From the NCBI GenBank assembly GCA_003574785.1, contig QORU01000006.1, forward strand, positions 248,001 through 312,000: a DNA stretch of 64,000 nucleotides, given 5' to 3'. Position numbers and translations under genes: made by a program. Of this stretch, positions 9,515 to 18,197 are shown in pieces (within the stretch, counting starts at the first letter, position 1; every line of letters begins with the position of its first letter). The notes under the pieces were generated by a model. That model saw nothing but the letters and a program-made list of their open reading frames with translations, had not been told where the DNA came from and ran no database searches. This DNA comes from Taklimakanibacter deserti. Its GTDB lineage: Bacteria > Pseudomonadota > Alphaproteobacteria > Rhizobiales > Aestuariivirgaceae.

Positions 9515-11225
9515 CCTTTATGACGTCATCATCGTCGGCGGTGGCCATAACGGCCTCGTCGCCGCCAATTATCTGGGACGCGCCGGCAAGAAGGTGCTGG
9601 TGGTCGAGCGCCGCGAGATTCTGGGCGGCGCCTGCGTGACGGAAGAGTTCTTCCCCGGCGCGCGCTTCTCTTCCTGCGCCTTCATCCAGGCGGTGCTGAA
9701 GCCGCGCATCATCGACGAGCTCGAGCTTGTCAGCCGCTTCGGCCTCGAAATGTATGCGCCCGACCCGCAAGGCTTTGCGCTGTTCGACGACGCCTCGCAT
9801 ATCTTCGTCTGGCAGGACATCGACAAGACGCTGAAGCAGCTGGAGAAGATCGCGCCCGCGGATGCCAAGGGGCTGCTGCGCTTCGGCTCCAGGCTCCGGC
9901 GCTTCGGCGACCTCACCAGTCACTGGACGCTCGCCAACCCGCCGACGCGCTCGGAGATGATGAAACTCTTCGAGGAGACGGGGGAAGAGGACCTCCTCAA
10001 CGAATTCCTGTTCGGCTCGACCCGCGATCTGCTCTCGCGCTATTTCACCTCCGACCAGATCCGCGGCTTCTATACGTTCTTCGGCATCGTCTCGATCTGG
10101 GGCGGGCCGTCGACGCCGGGCACCGGCTATCTCTTCGGCTATCACGCGTCCGGCGAATTCGAGGGCACGTTCGGCCGCTGGGCTTTTCCGAAAGGCGGCA
10201 TGGGCTCGATCACCACGGCGCTGGAGAAAGGGGCGACGGCCCATGGCGTGACCCTCCTCACCGGAGCGCCCGTCGCCGAAATCCTGATCAGCGACGGCAA
10301 GGCGAAAGGGGTGAGGCTTGCCGACGGACGCACCTTCCATGCCAAGGCCGTCATGTCGAATGCCGATCCCAAGCGGACGCTCGGCCAGCTCGTTCCGGCA
10401 AGGGCCTTGACCCAAGAATTCCGCGGCAAGGTGGCGCGCATCGACACCAGGGGCTCGATGGCGCGCTTGCATCTCCTCATCGATGAGCTGCCGCAATATC
10501 TCGGCTTCAAGGATGCGAAACCCGGCCCGCAGCATCGCGGTCACGCCATATTGGGCGGATCCGAGGAGCGTTTCGAGGACGCCTATATGGCGATGCTGCG
10601 CGGGACCTTCCCCGAGCATTTCCCGATCGAGGCGATCATCCAGTCGGTGACCGACGACAGCCTGGCACCGCCCGGCAAGCACTGCATGATGCTGGGCGTG
10701 CAGAACCTGCCCTTCGAGCTGAGCGATGGCGACTGGGACAGCCGCAAGCCCGAATTCGAGAACCGCGTACTCGAGTCGCTCTATAAGTTCGCGCCCAATC
10801 TGCGCGGTCATATTCTCGGCTGCCACACCATCACGCCCCTCGATCTCGAGCGCACCTATGGCATCACCGGCGGCAACATCTTCCACGTGGCGATGACGAT
10901 CGAGCACATGTTCAACAACCGTCCCCTGCCCGAGCTGTCGGATTACCGCACGCCTGTCGCGGGGCTCTATCTGTGCAGCGCCGGCACGCATCCGGGCGGC
11001 GGCGTCATCGGGGCACCCGGCCACAATGCCGCGCAAACGGTGCTCGCCGATCTCGACGGCAAGGCGAGGACGGCGCGCAAGCCTGACATCGCCGTCAAGG
11101 GACCCTCGGTCATCGACAGGGCGCTCGAGACCGATGCCGGGTCGCGTCTCGGCTATCTCTTTGCGCGGAGCCGCGCCTTCCGCGCCTTTTCGCGCCTCGC
11201 GATGAAGTCACGGGACAAAGAGTGA
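9504..11225 (+). CDS. FAD-dependent oxidoreductase, phytoene-desaturase/PYROXD2-like
   Basis: A 573-residue flavoprotein of the CrtI/amine-oxidase superfamily. The dinucleotide-binding motif GGGHNGLVAANYLGRAG (about residues 12-28) is followed by the acidic end of the second strand (VLVVERRE). A C-terminal FAD-contact segment, CSAGTHPGGGVIGAPGHNA, is typical of the PYROXD2-like branch rather than of carotenoid enzymes. The ATG at 9504 is chosen over 9498 because GGGAGG is seven bases upstream of it and only about one base upstream of the other. It overlaps the epimerase stop and is followed after one base by an SDR gene. The reaction is unknown. No carotenoid genes are nearby, so oxidation of a sugar-derived alcohol or acid is the contextual inference. 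Confidence 0.85.
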   Translation: MAADLYDVIIVGGGHNGLVAANYLGRAGKKVLVVERREILGGACVTEEFFPGARFSSCAFIQAVLKPRIIDELELVSRFGLEMYAPDPQGFALFDDASHIFVWQDIDKTLKQLEKIAPADAKGLLRFGSRLRRFGDLTSHWTLANPPTRSEMMKLFEETGEEDLLNEFLFGSTRDLLSRYFTSDQIRGFYTFFGIVSIWGGPSTPGTGYLFGYHASGEFEGTFGRWAFPKGGMGSITTALEKGATAHGVTLLTGAPVAEILISDGKAKGVRLADGRTFHAKAVMSNADPKRTLGQLVPARALTQEFRGKVARIDTRGSMARLHLLIDELPQYLGFKDAKPGPQHRGHAILGGSEERFEDAYMAMLRGTFPEHFPIEAIIQSVTDDSLAPPGKHCMMLGVQNLPFELSDGDWDSRKPEFENRVLESLYKFAPNLRGHILGCHTITPLDLERTYGITGGNIFHVAMTIEHMFNNRPLPELSDYRTPVAGLYLCSAGTHPGGGVIGAPGHNAAQTVLADLDGKARTARKPDIAVKGPSVIDRALETDAGSRLGYLFARSRAFRAFSRLAMKSRDKE

Positions 11226-11226
11226 C

Positions 11227-12003
11227 ATGGCGATGCTCGAGGGAAAATCCGGCATCGTCACCGGCGCCGCAGGCGGCCTCGGCCGGGCCACGGCCGAGAG
11301 GCTCTGCGCCGAGGGTGCGCGCGTCGCGCTCGTCGACGTCAAGACGGACGCGCTCGATGCGATCGCCGCGGGCTTGCGCGAAAAAGGCTTCCAGGCGGTC
11401 GCCATCACGGCCGACATCTCGGACGAGGCCGACAGCGAGCGCATGGTCGGGGCGGCCGAAGCCCAATTCGGCCGGATCGACTTCATTCACCAGAATGCCG
11501 CGATCCAGATCGAGAAATTGCTGCATGAGACGAGCCCCGCCGAATGGGACCGGCTGATGGCGGTCAATCTGCGCTCGATGTTCTTGGGAAGCCGCGCCGT
11601 CATCCCGCGCATGATGCGCTCGGGCGGCGGATCGATCGTCAACAGCGGCTCGGTCCTCTCCTTCAGCGCCGATCAGATCCTGCCCGCCTATGTTGCCAGC
11701 AAGCATGGCGTGCTGGGCCTCACCCGCGCCATCGCGGTGACCGAGGCCTATGCGGAGGCCCGCATCCGCTGCAACTGCATTTGCCCGGGCGACATCCAGA
11801 CACCGATGGTCGAGCGCTATTGGCAAGCCTCTCCCGATCCGGCCGAGGCCAAGGCGCGGACCGTCGCGCATTATCCGGCAAAGCGCATTGCCACGCCCGC
11901 CGATGTCGCCGACGCCGTGTGCTTTCTCGTCTCGGACCGGTCGTCCTTCATCAACGGCGCCGAGATCGTCATCGACGGAGGAGTCACCGCCAAATGCTAT
12001 TGA
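11227..12003 (+). CDS. SDR-family oxidoreductase
   Basis: A classical short-chain dehydrogenase of 258 residues. The cofactor motif GAAGGLG is at residues 13-19, an acidic residue at the end of the second strand (LVDVKTD) favours NAD(H), and the catalytic Ser142, Tyr155 and Lys159 are in place (SGSVLSF ... YVASK). The conserved NAG appears as QNAA. It starts one base after the stop of the FAD oxidoreductase, so the two are translationally linked. Its probable job is oxidation or reduction of a hydroxyl/keto group on the sugar-derived substrate of this operon. The substrate is not deducible from sequence. Confidence 0.9.
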   Translation: MAMLEGKSGIVTGAAGGLGRATAERLCAEGARVALVDVKTDALDAIAAGLREKGFQAVAITADISDEADSERMVGAAEAQFGRIDFIHQNAAIQIEKLLHETSPAEWDRLMAVNLRSMFLGSRAVIPRMMRSGGGSIVNSGSVLSFSADQILPAYVASKHGVLGLTRAIAVTEAYAEARIRCNCICPGDIQTPMVERYWQASPDPAEAKARTVAHYPAKRIATPADVADAVCFLVSDRSSFINGAEIVIDGGVTAKCY

Positions 12004-12026
12004 ACCCAACTCAGGAAGGAACACAA

Positions 12027-12689
12027 ATGGACCGTGCCGCCATTCTCGAAACCTGCCGGGCGGAACTCTATTCCGCCGTCGTCTCGGACACGCTCGATTC
12101 GCTGGGATATCGCCGACAAGTGGTCCAGTCGGTCCTGCAGCCGCTGCAGGACGGCATGCGCATCGTGGGCTTTGCGCGCGTCGGCATCTACATGCCGATC
12201 TTCCACGACGACGCCACGGTGAATGTCTATGAGCATGAGATCCGCCTCGTCGACGGCCTGAAGCAAGGCGAGGTGCCGGTCTTCGTCTGCCACGGCAATC
12301 GCCGCATCGCGCCCTGGGGCGAGTTGCTGTCGACGCGCGCGCAGTATCTGGGTTCGGCCGGCTGTATCACCGACGGCTGCGTGCGCGACGTCGACATGAT
12401 CCGCGAGATGGGCTTCCCGGTCTTCGCCGGCGGCCGCAACCCGGTCGACACGAAATATCGCGGCAAGATGATGTGGGCCGACGTGCCGGGCGTCATCGGC
12501 GAGGTCGAGGTGAGCTCGGGCGACCTGGTGATCGCCGATCTCGACGGCATCGTCTTCGTTCCCGAGAGCCTGATCGAGACCGTGATGACGAAAGCGCTCG
12601 CCAAGGTCCGCGCCGAGACGACGGTGCGCGAGGAACTGCGCAACGGCGCCACCCTCGTCGAGGTCTTCGACCGCCACGGCATTTTGTGA
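12027..12689 (+). CDS. RraA-like / 4-hydroxy-4-methyl-2-oxoglutarate aldolase-family protein
   Basis: A 220-residue protein of the RraA fold. The family signature is seen as GSAGCITDGCVRDVDMI (about residues 109-125), where Arg120 and Asp121 are the usual substrate and metal-binding pair, and GELLSTRAQ precedes it. Family members are either RNase E inhibitors or class II pyruvate aldolases. In an operon of sugar-type oxidoreductases an aldolase (or dehydratase/decarboxylase-like) role on a keto acid is far more likely than RNase control. A strong ribosome site, AGGAAGGA, lies six bases before the ATG at 12027. The 23-bp gap from the preceding gene has no terminator. Confidence 0.85.
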   Translation: MDRAAILETCRAELYSAVVSDTLDSLGYRRQVVQSVLQPLQDGMRIVGFARVGIYMPIFHDDATVNVYEHEIRLVDGLKQGEVPVFVCHGNRRIAPWGELLSTRAQYLGSAGCITDGCVRDVDMIREMGFPVFAGGRNPVDTKYRGKMMWADVPGVIGEVEVSSGDLVIADLDGIVFVPESLIETVMTKALAKVRAETTVREELRNGATLVEVFDRHGIL

Positions 12690-12702
12690 GAGGGAGGGTG
12701 CC

Positions 12703-13449
12703 ATGAAGCTCGCCGGCAAGAAGGCGCTGATCGTCGGGGCTTCATCGGGCGCGGGCCTCGCCACGGCGCGCCTCTTCGCGGCCGAGGGCGCGGAACTGGC
12801 GCTCATCGCCCGATCGAAGGAGAAGCTTGCCAAGGCCGCGGCCGAGCTCCAAGGAAAGACGCATGTCATCACGGCCGATGTCGGCGATACGGAATCCTGC
12901 GCCACGATCGTGCCCGAGGCGATCGCAAGCCTGGGCGGCCTCGATGCCGTCGTCTATGCCGCGGGCCTGTGCGAGCCCTGTCTGGTCAAGGACTTGACCG
13001 TCGAGCACTTCCGCCAGCATCTCGATGTCAATCTCACCGGCAATTTCATCGTCGCGCGCGCCGCCGCCTTGCATATGAACGAAGGCAAGGGGGGTTCAAT
13101 CGTGAATTTCGCCTCCGAGCTCGCCCATATCGGCATGGGCTATTATGTGCATTATTGCGCCGCCAAAGCGGGCGTCGTCGGCCTCACCATGGCGCTCGCC
13201 GCCGAGATGGCGCCCAAGGTCCGCGTCAATGCGGTGAGCCCGGGCCCGATCGACACGCCGATGCTGGAAGCCGAGATCAAATGGTTCGGCGGCACGCAGG
13301 AAGTGATCGACGGCGCCATCGGCCGGGTGCCGCTGAAGCGCTTCGCCAAGCCTGAGGAAGTGGCGAAAGCGGTCCTGTTCCTCATCGCCGATGCGCCCTA
13401 TGCGACCGGCAGCGCGCTCCGTCTCGACGGCGGCACCACGATCATCTGA
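12703..13449 (+). CDS. SDR-family oxidoreductase
   Basis: The second classical short-chain dehydrogenase of the operon, 248 residues. GASSGAG at residues 12-18 binds the cofactor. The basic Arg after the second strand (LIARSKEK) suggests NADP(H), in contrast to the acidic residue in the first SDR. Ser138, Tyr151 and Lys155 form the active site (NFASEL ... YCAAK). The C-terminus GSALRLDGGTTII is typical of the family. The ATG at 12703 follows GAGGGAGGG. A pair with opposite cofactor preference could epimerise a hydroxyl by oxidation and re-reduction, but that is inference. Confidence 0.9.
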   Translation: MKLAGKKALIVGASSGAGLATARLFAAEGAELALIARSKEKLAKAAAELQGKTHVITADVGDTESCATIVPEAIASLGGLDAVVYAAGLCEPCLVKDLTVEHFRQHLDVNLTGNFIVARAAALHMNEGKGGSIVNFASELAHIGMGYYVHYCAAKAGVVGLTMALAAEMAPKVRVNAVSPGPIDTPMLEAEIKWFGGTQEVIDGAIGRVPLKRFAKPEEVAKAVLFLIADAPYATGSALRLDGGTTII

Positions 13450-13463
13450 CCGGAGAAAGCCCC

Positions 13464-15080
13464 ATGCCGGTCGAGAGCACCTTGTGGGACTATATCGTCA
13501 TCGGCGCCGGATCGGCCGGCTGCGTGGTGGCGAACCGGTTGTCGCAAAATCCCTCGAACAAGGTGCTTTTGCTCGAGGCCGGCGGCTCGGACAAATCGGT
13601 CTTCATCCAGATGCCGGCCGCGACCTATGTCAAAGGCATCGGCAATCCGCGTTTCGACTGGATGTACCGCACCGAGCCCGACCCGACGATCGCCGGGCGC
13701 ATCAGCATCTGGCCGCGCGGCAAGGTGATGGGCGGCACGAGCGCCATCAACGGCATGCTCTATGTCCGCGGCTTTCCGCAGGATTTCGACCATTGGCGCG
13801 ATCTCGGCAATCCCGGCTGGGGTTTTGACGACGTGCTGCCGCTGTTCAAGCGCCAGGAGGACAATGAGCGCGGGGCGTCGAGCCATCACGGCGCGGGCGG
13901 CCCGCTCAAGGTCTCGGATGTGCAGGAGCCGCATCCTCTGGCCCAGCTCTTCATCGAAGCGGCGAAGGCCTGCGGCCATTCCTACAATCCGGACCTCAAC
14001 GGGCCTGAGATTGCGGGCTTCGGCTATGTCCAGGCGACGCAGTGGAAGGGCTGGCGCTGCAGCGCGGCGCGCGCCTTCATCGATCCGGTGCGGCGGCGAG
14101 CGAACCTCGCGATCATGCCGCAAGCGCGCGCCATGCGCCTTCTGATCGAGGATGGCCGCGCGATCGGCGTCGAGGCGGAGATTGACGGCGAGATCCGCAG
14201 ATTGCGCGCAGGCGGCGAGATCATCCTCGCGAGCGGCGCCGTCGCTTCGCCGCAGCTTTTGATGCTGTCGGGCATCGGCGATCCGGCCGAATTGCGCAAG
14301 CACGGCATCGAGGTCAAATGCGAAAGTCCCGAGGTCGGCCGCAACCTGCAGGACCATCCGGGCCTCGGGATGACCTATGAAGTTTCCATCCCGACTTTCA
14401 ACAGCGAGATGGCGATGTGGAAGCAGGTGCTGCACGGCGCCAACTGGCTGCTGCGCGGCCGCGGCGTCGCCACGACTCCCGATGCGCATCTGGTCGGCTT
14501 CCTAAAATCCTCGCCGAGCGAGGACATCCCCGACATCCAGGTGCATGTGACGCCCGCCGGCTATCTGGTGGCGGGCGAAGGCGAACTGCTGCTGAAGGAG
14601 AATTCCTTCACCATCGTCGCCAGCGTCTGCCGGCCGAAGAGCCGCGGCCGTATCACGCTCAAGAATGCCGATCCCTTGTCGCCGCCATCGATCGATCATC
14701 GCCTGTTCGGCGATCCCGACGATCTCCATCGCCTGGCGCGCGGCATTCGCGCCGTCCGCCGGATCACCACCGCGATGCCATTGAAGGAAATCGTCAAGCG
14801 GCCGATCGCGCCCGCCTGGCATGACGTCTCCGACGACACGATCGCCTCCTATCTCATCTGCAATGCCGGGACGATCTATCACCCTTCCGGCACCTGCCGC
14901 ATGGGACCGGAAGCGAGCGCCATCGTCGATCCGAGGCTCAAGGTGAGAGGCGTTGGAGCCCTGCGCATTGCCGATGCCTCGATCATGCCGGCTTTGACCT
15001 CCGGCAATCTCAACGCACCCTGCATGATGATTGGTGAAAAGGCCGCCGAAATGATCCTGGCCGACAAAAAGCGGGCCTAG
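13464..15080 (+). CDS. GMC-family FAD oxidoreductase (choline-dehydrogenase-like)
   Basis: A 538-residue glucose-methanol-choline oxidoreductase that oxidises an alcohol using FAD. The N-terminal FAD motif GAGSAGCVVANRLS (from about residue 14) is followed by LLLEAGG. The GMC signature region WPRGKVMGGTSAINGMLY and the C-terminal active site YHPSGTCRMG (His near 473) with a second catalytic polar residue, Asn near 516 (SGNLNAPCMMIGEKAA), are intact. There is no signal peptide, so it should be cytoplasmic. The start follows GGAGAAAG. It is the last gene of the unit that begins at the epimerase. It and the FAD oxidoreductase at 9504 give this operon two flavin-dependent steps. Confidence 0.9.
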   Translation: MPVESTLWDYIVIGAGSAGCVVANRLSQNPSNKVLLLEAGGSDKSVFIQMPAATYVKGIGNPRFDWMYRTEPDPTIAGRISIWPRGKVMGGTSAINGMLYVRGFPQDFDHWRDLGNPGWGFDDVLPLFKRQEDNERGASSHHGAGGPLKVSDVQEPHPLAQLFIEAAKACGHSYNPDLNGPEIAGFGYVQATQWKGWRCSAARAFIDPVRRRANLAIMPQARAMRLLIEDGRAIGVEAEIDGEIRRLRAGGEIILASGAVASPQLLMLSGIGDPAELRKHGIEVKCESPEVGRNLQDHPGLGMTYEVSIPTFNSEMAMWKQVLHGANWLLRGRGVATTPDAHLVGFLKSSPSEDIPDIQVHVTPAGYLVAGEGELLLKENSFTIVASVCRPKSRGRITLKNADPLSPPSIDHRLFGDPDDLHRLARGIRAVRRITTAMPLKEIVKRPIAPAWHDVSDDTIASYLICNAGTIYHPSGTCRMGPEASAIVDPRLKVRGVGALRIADASIMPALTSGNLNAPCMMIGEKAAEMILADKKRA

Positions 15081-15084
15081 GCCC

Positions 15085-15112
15085 TTGTCGCCGCAGTTCA
15101 TTCATGTATAAT
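15085..15112 (+). promoter_or_regulatory. Sigma-70-type promoter for ABC operon
   Basis: TTGTCG (15085-15090), 16 bp, then a consensus TATAAT (15107-15112) just after the GMC gene's stop and about 50 bp before the binding-protein gene. The -10 lies inside the first copy of the direct-repeat operator. Confidence 0.5.
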
Positions 15113-15144
15113 TTATAACAATAAATATTGTACAATATATAACA
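15105..15144. promoter_or_regulatory. Tandem direct-repeat operator upstream of ABC operon
   Basis: TGTATAATTTATAACA (15105-15120) and TGTACAATATATAACA (15129-15144) match at 14 of 16 positions and start 24 bp apart, the same spacing as the pair at 8380/8404. The first copy covers the -10 hexamer, which fits repression. The likely ligand is the IclR protein at 7500-8285. Confidence 0.6.
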
Positions 15145-15163
15145 GCATGACGGAGGGAAGACA

Positions 15164-16429
15164 ATGAATAAGACCGCACTTTTCACATCTGCCGCTCTGG
15201 CGACCTTGCTCTTCTGGGCGGGGACAGCGGCCGCCGACTGCGCCGGCAGCACTTTCGCAAGCCCAGCACCAAAGGACGTGTCCGGCACCGTCAAGGTCGT
15301 GATGGAGGACGTGACCGACACCGATTTCGTGAAGGCCATGATCCCCGACTTCAACAAGCTCTATCCCAATGTGAAGATCGAGATCGAAGGCGCTGCCTAT
15401 GACGTGATCCGCGACATGCAGATTGCCTCGTTGCAGCGCGGCACCGGCACGCAGAATCTGATGCAGGTCGACACCTCCTGGGTCTCCGAATATGACGAGG
15501 CCGGATTCCTCGAGGATCTGCGCCCGGCGATCGCTTGCCTGGGCGACGACTATAAATATGACGACTTCGCCGCGTCCTTCCGCAAGATCGGCCAGGTGGG
15601 CGAGAAAGTTCTGGGTGTGCCGTTCTACAGCTATCCGACCGGCTTCGTTTATCGCACGGATCTGTGGGACAAGGCGCCGGAGACCCTCGATGAGCTCGTC
15701 GCCTCGGCCATCGCCAAGAAGACCGACAAGCGGGCGGGCATCGCGCTCCAGCAGAAGCAGGGCTTCGTGATCATGGAAGAGTGGAACGCCTTCCTGCTTT
15801 CGTCGGGCGGCCAGCTGCGCAAAGAGGACGGCACCTGGACGATCGACACGCCCGAAGCCCGCAAGGCGCTCGAAGCCTATATGAAAGTCAGCAGGGAAGC
15901 GGCGCCCGCGGCGAGCCTCAATTGGGGTTTCGACGAGACGATCCGCGCCGCCAAGAGCGACCAGGCTTCCGCGCTCACGACCTATGGCTGGGTCGTTCCG
16001 ATCGTCAATGGCAAGGACTCGCAAGTGCCGGGCAAGTTCGCTCTCGCACCCTTCCCAGGCGGGCGCGGCACCGGCGGCACCTGGTCCTGGAGCATCCCGA
16101 AGAACGGCGAGAACAAGGAAGCAGCCTGGGCCTGGATCTCCTGGATCACGGCGCCGGCGCAAGAGAAGGTCCGGGTCATTTCGGGCGGTGCGCCGACCCG
16201 CGACAGCGCCATGATGGATCCCGATGTCTGGGCCAAGGGCGTTTCCGAAGACTATTATAAGACCTATAGCAAGGTCGCGGCCGCGGCCGTGCCGCTCTGC
16301 CTCGGCACCGGCTGCGCCGAAGCGATCGAAGCGGTGGGCGTCGAGATCAATGCCGCGGTCGCCAGCATCAAGTCGGTGGACGAGGCGCTGGCCGCCGCCC
16401 AATCCGCGGCGGAAAAGGCAACACGCTAG
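15164..16429 (+). CDS. ABC transporter sugar-binding protein (family 1)
   Basis: A periplasmic solute-binding protein of 421 residues. The N-terminus has a clear signal peptide (MNKTALFTSAALATLLFWAG, cleavage probably after TAAA). It is followed by the family-1 pattern (GTVKVVMEDVTDTDFVKAMIP, then a YDEAGFLEDL stretch and GVPFYSYPTGFVYR). It is followed by MalF-, MalG- and MalK-type genes, so it delivers a carbohydrate or polyol to that importer. GGAGGGAAG precedes the ATG. Its own promoter and operator repeats lie just upstream, separating it transcriptionally from the catabolic operon while keeping it under the same regulator. Confidence 0.9.
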   Translation: MNKTALFTSAALATLLFWAGTAAADCAGSTFASPAPKDVSGTVKVVMEDVTDTDFVKAMIPDFNKLYPNVKIEIEGAAYDVIRDMQIASLQRGTGTQNLMQVDTSWVSEYDEAGFLEDLRPAIACLGDDYKYDDFAASFRKIGQVGEKVLGVPFYSYPTGFVYRTDLWDKAPETLDELVASAIAKKTDKRAGIALQQKQGFVIMEEWNAFLLSSGGQLRKEDGTWTIDTPEARKALEAYMKVSREAAPAASLNWGFDETIRAAKSDQASALTTYGWVVPIVNGKDSQVPGKFALAPFPGGRGTGGTWSWSIPKNGENKEAAWAWISWITAPAQEKVRVISGGAPTRDSAMMDPDVWAKGVSEDYYKTYSKVAAAAVPLCLGTGCAEAIEAVGVEINAAVASIKSVDEALAAAQSAAEKATR

Positions 16430-16435
16430 AGCGAC

Positions 16436-17362
16436 ATGACGACCGGCACGCTATCGCCAGATGTCCCGACGGCCGATCCGCCACGGATCGGCCGTCTCGA
16501 AAGGCTGGCCGGCAAGCTGCCCTTCCGCTGGTGGATGGCGCTGCCGCTGGTGCTGCTGCTCGGCATCTTCGTTCTCTATCCGCTCGGCTTTTCCTTCTAT
16601 CTCTCGCTCACCAATTACAAGCTCACCAGCCGCAATCTCAGCTTTTTCGGCTTCGAGCAATATAACCGCGTCCTCACCGACGGCGATTTCACCGACTCGC
16701 TCAAGATCACACTGACCTTCGTCGTCGCCGCCGTCGTGATCGAGCTCGTCCTCGGCCTTGCTCTGGCGCTGGCCCTGCAGCGCCAGCGCATCGCCCGCAA
16801 TGTGACGCGCGCCTTGCTGTTCACGCCGATGTTCATAGCACCCGTCGCGGTCGGCCTCGTCTTCCGCTTCCTGCTCAACCAGCAATTGGGTCTCATTCCC
16901 AACGCCATCGCGAAGCTCGGCATCCATATCGACTTCTTCTCGCCCAACTATGCGCTTGCGTCGATGGTCCTGATCGATGTCTGGCAGTGGACGCCGTTCA
17001 TGGTGCTGCTCTTCCTCTCGGCCCTGGAGAGCTTGCCGAAAGCGCCCTTCGAGGCGGCACGCGTCGATGGCGCCTCGGCCTGGCTGACCTTCAGGACCCT
17101 GACCTTGCCAATGCTCATGCCGGTCATCGGCATCGCCACCGTCATCCGCGTCCTCGAGGCATCGAAGCTCTTCGAATATGTCTTCGTGATCACCAATGGC
17201 GGCCCCGGCGGGTCGACGGAAAGCCTGCAATTCATCATGTACCAGACCGGCGTGCGCTTCTTCCGGCTGGCGGAAGCCTCGGCCATGGCCTTCGTCTTCC
17301 TGGCGGTGCTGGCGCTGCCCATCATCTGGATGCTGCGCCAGGTGAGAAAGGCGGAAGGATGA
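16436..17362 (+). CDS. ABC sugar transporter permease (MalF-type)
   Basis: An inner-membrane permease of 308 residues with about six transmembrane helices, beginning FRWWMALPLVLLLGIFVLYP. The EAA-type cytoplasmic loop that contacts the ATPase is seen as EAARVDGASAWLTFRTLTLP. It lies 6 bp after the binding-protein gene, and its stop overlaps the start of the next permease. It is a typical first permease of a carbohydrate uptake CUT1 importer. Confidence 0.9.
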   Translation: MTTGTLSPDVPTADPPRIGRLERLAGKLPFRWWMALPLVLLLGIFVLYPLGFSFYLSLTNYKLTSRNLSFFGFEQYNRVLTDGDFTDSLKITLTFVVAAVVIELVLGLALALALQRQRIARNVTRALLFTPMFIAPVAVGLVFRFLLNQQLGLIPNAIAKLGIHIDFFSPNYALASMVLIDVWQWTPFMVLLFLSALESLPKAPFEAARVDGASAWLTFRTLTLPMLMPVIGIATVIRVLEASKLFEYVFVITNGGPGGSTESLQFIMYQTGVRFFRLAEASAMAFVFLAVLALPIIWMLRQVRKAEG

Positions 17363-18195
17363 ACGACGCGGCCCCCGGCACAAGGCTGACGCCCGCCGCC
17401 GAAGCGGGCCGGCTGCTGCTGATCGCCATGGCGGTCACCGCGGTCCTGGTGCCGCTGCTGTGGATCGCCTTCGCCGCCTTCCGCACCCCGGCCGATCTCA
17501 CCAATCCGGGAAGCTTCGCCATCGACCCGACGCTCGACAATATGCGCGATATCGCCGAGGGCGGGATACCCGGTGCGGCGCTGCGCAGCATCATCGTCGG
17601 CTTCGCCGTCACCATCATCGGCGTCTTCGTAGGGGCGCTCGCCGGCTATTCCATCGCCCGCTTCCGCACCGGCGGCATTCCCTTGCGCTTCGCCATCCTC
17701 TTCCCCACCATCATCCCGCCGACCGTTCTCGCTTTCCCGCTCTTGGCGCTGGCGCTGCAGTTCAATCTCTCGGACAGCCTCATCGCCGTCATCGCGGCGC
17801 ATCTCACCATTGTCGTGCCGATGATCACCTGGTTCATGACCGGCTTCTTCGCCAGCGTGCCGCGCGAGGTGGAGGAGCAGGCGGCGATCGACGGCTATGG
17901 GCCTTTCGCCGCCTTCTGGCGCGTCGTCGTCCCCAATGTGCTGCCGGGTCTCGGCGCCTCCGCCCTCCTCGCCTTCATGATGTCGTGGAACGAATTGTTC
18001 TATGCGTTGGTGCTGGCGCCCGGCTCGTCGCAGACGCTCCCCGTCGCCATCTCGGGCTTCAACACCTTCCAGGGCGTGAAGCTCGGGCCGATGAGCGCGG
18101 CACTGTTGCTCACGGTGGCCCCGGTGATGGTGCTTTCCTTCGTCATTCAGAAACGGCTCGTCCGCGGCCTCGGCGGCAGCGGGGTCAAGGGCTAG
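17359..18195 (+). CDS. ABC sugar transporter permease (MalG-type)
   Basis: The second CUT1 permease, 278 residues and six predicted helices. The EAA loop reads EEQAAIDGYGPFAAFWRVVVP. The ATG at 17359 overlaps the TGA of the first permease (ATGA), which fixes the start and implies coupled translation. The ending (VIQKRLVRGLGGSGVKG) is typical of MalG-like permeases, where a terminal charged tail follows the last helix. It lies 2 bp before the ATPase gene. Confidence 0.9.
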   Translation: MNDAAPGTRLTPAAEAGRLLLIAMAVTAVLVPLLWIAFAAFRTPADLTNPGSFAIDPTLDNMRDIAEGGIPGAALRSIIVGFAVTIIGVFVGALAGYSIARFRTGGIPLRFAILFPTIIPPTVLAFPLLALALQFNLSDSLIAVIAAHLTIVVPMITWFMTGFFASVPREVEEQAAIDGYGPFAAFWRVVVPNVLPGLGASALLAFMMSWNELFYALVLAPGSSQTLPVAISGFNTFQGVKLGPMSAALLLTVAPVMVLSFVIQKRLVRGLGGSGVKG

Positions 18196-18197
18196 TC

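Noticed and set aside
9483..11036. 517-codon antisense frame in the FAD oxidoreductase gene (and 43993-45810, 26529-27881, 32779-34080, 35993-37060 elsewhere)
   Set aside because: Each mirrors a gene with intact catalytic motifs; none has a plausible start site or domain.
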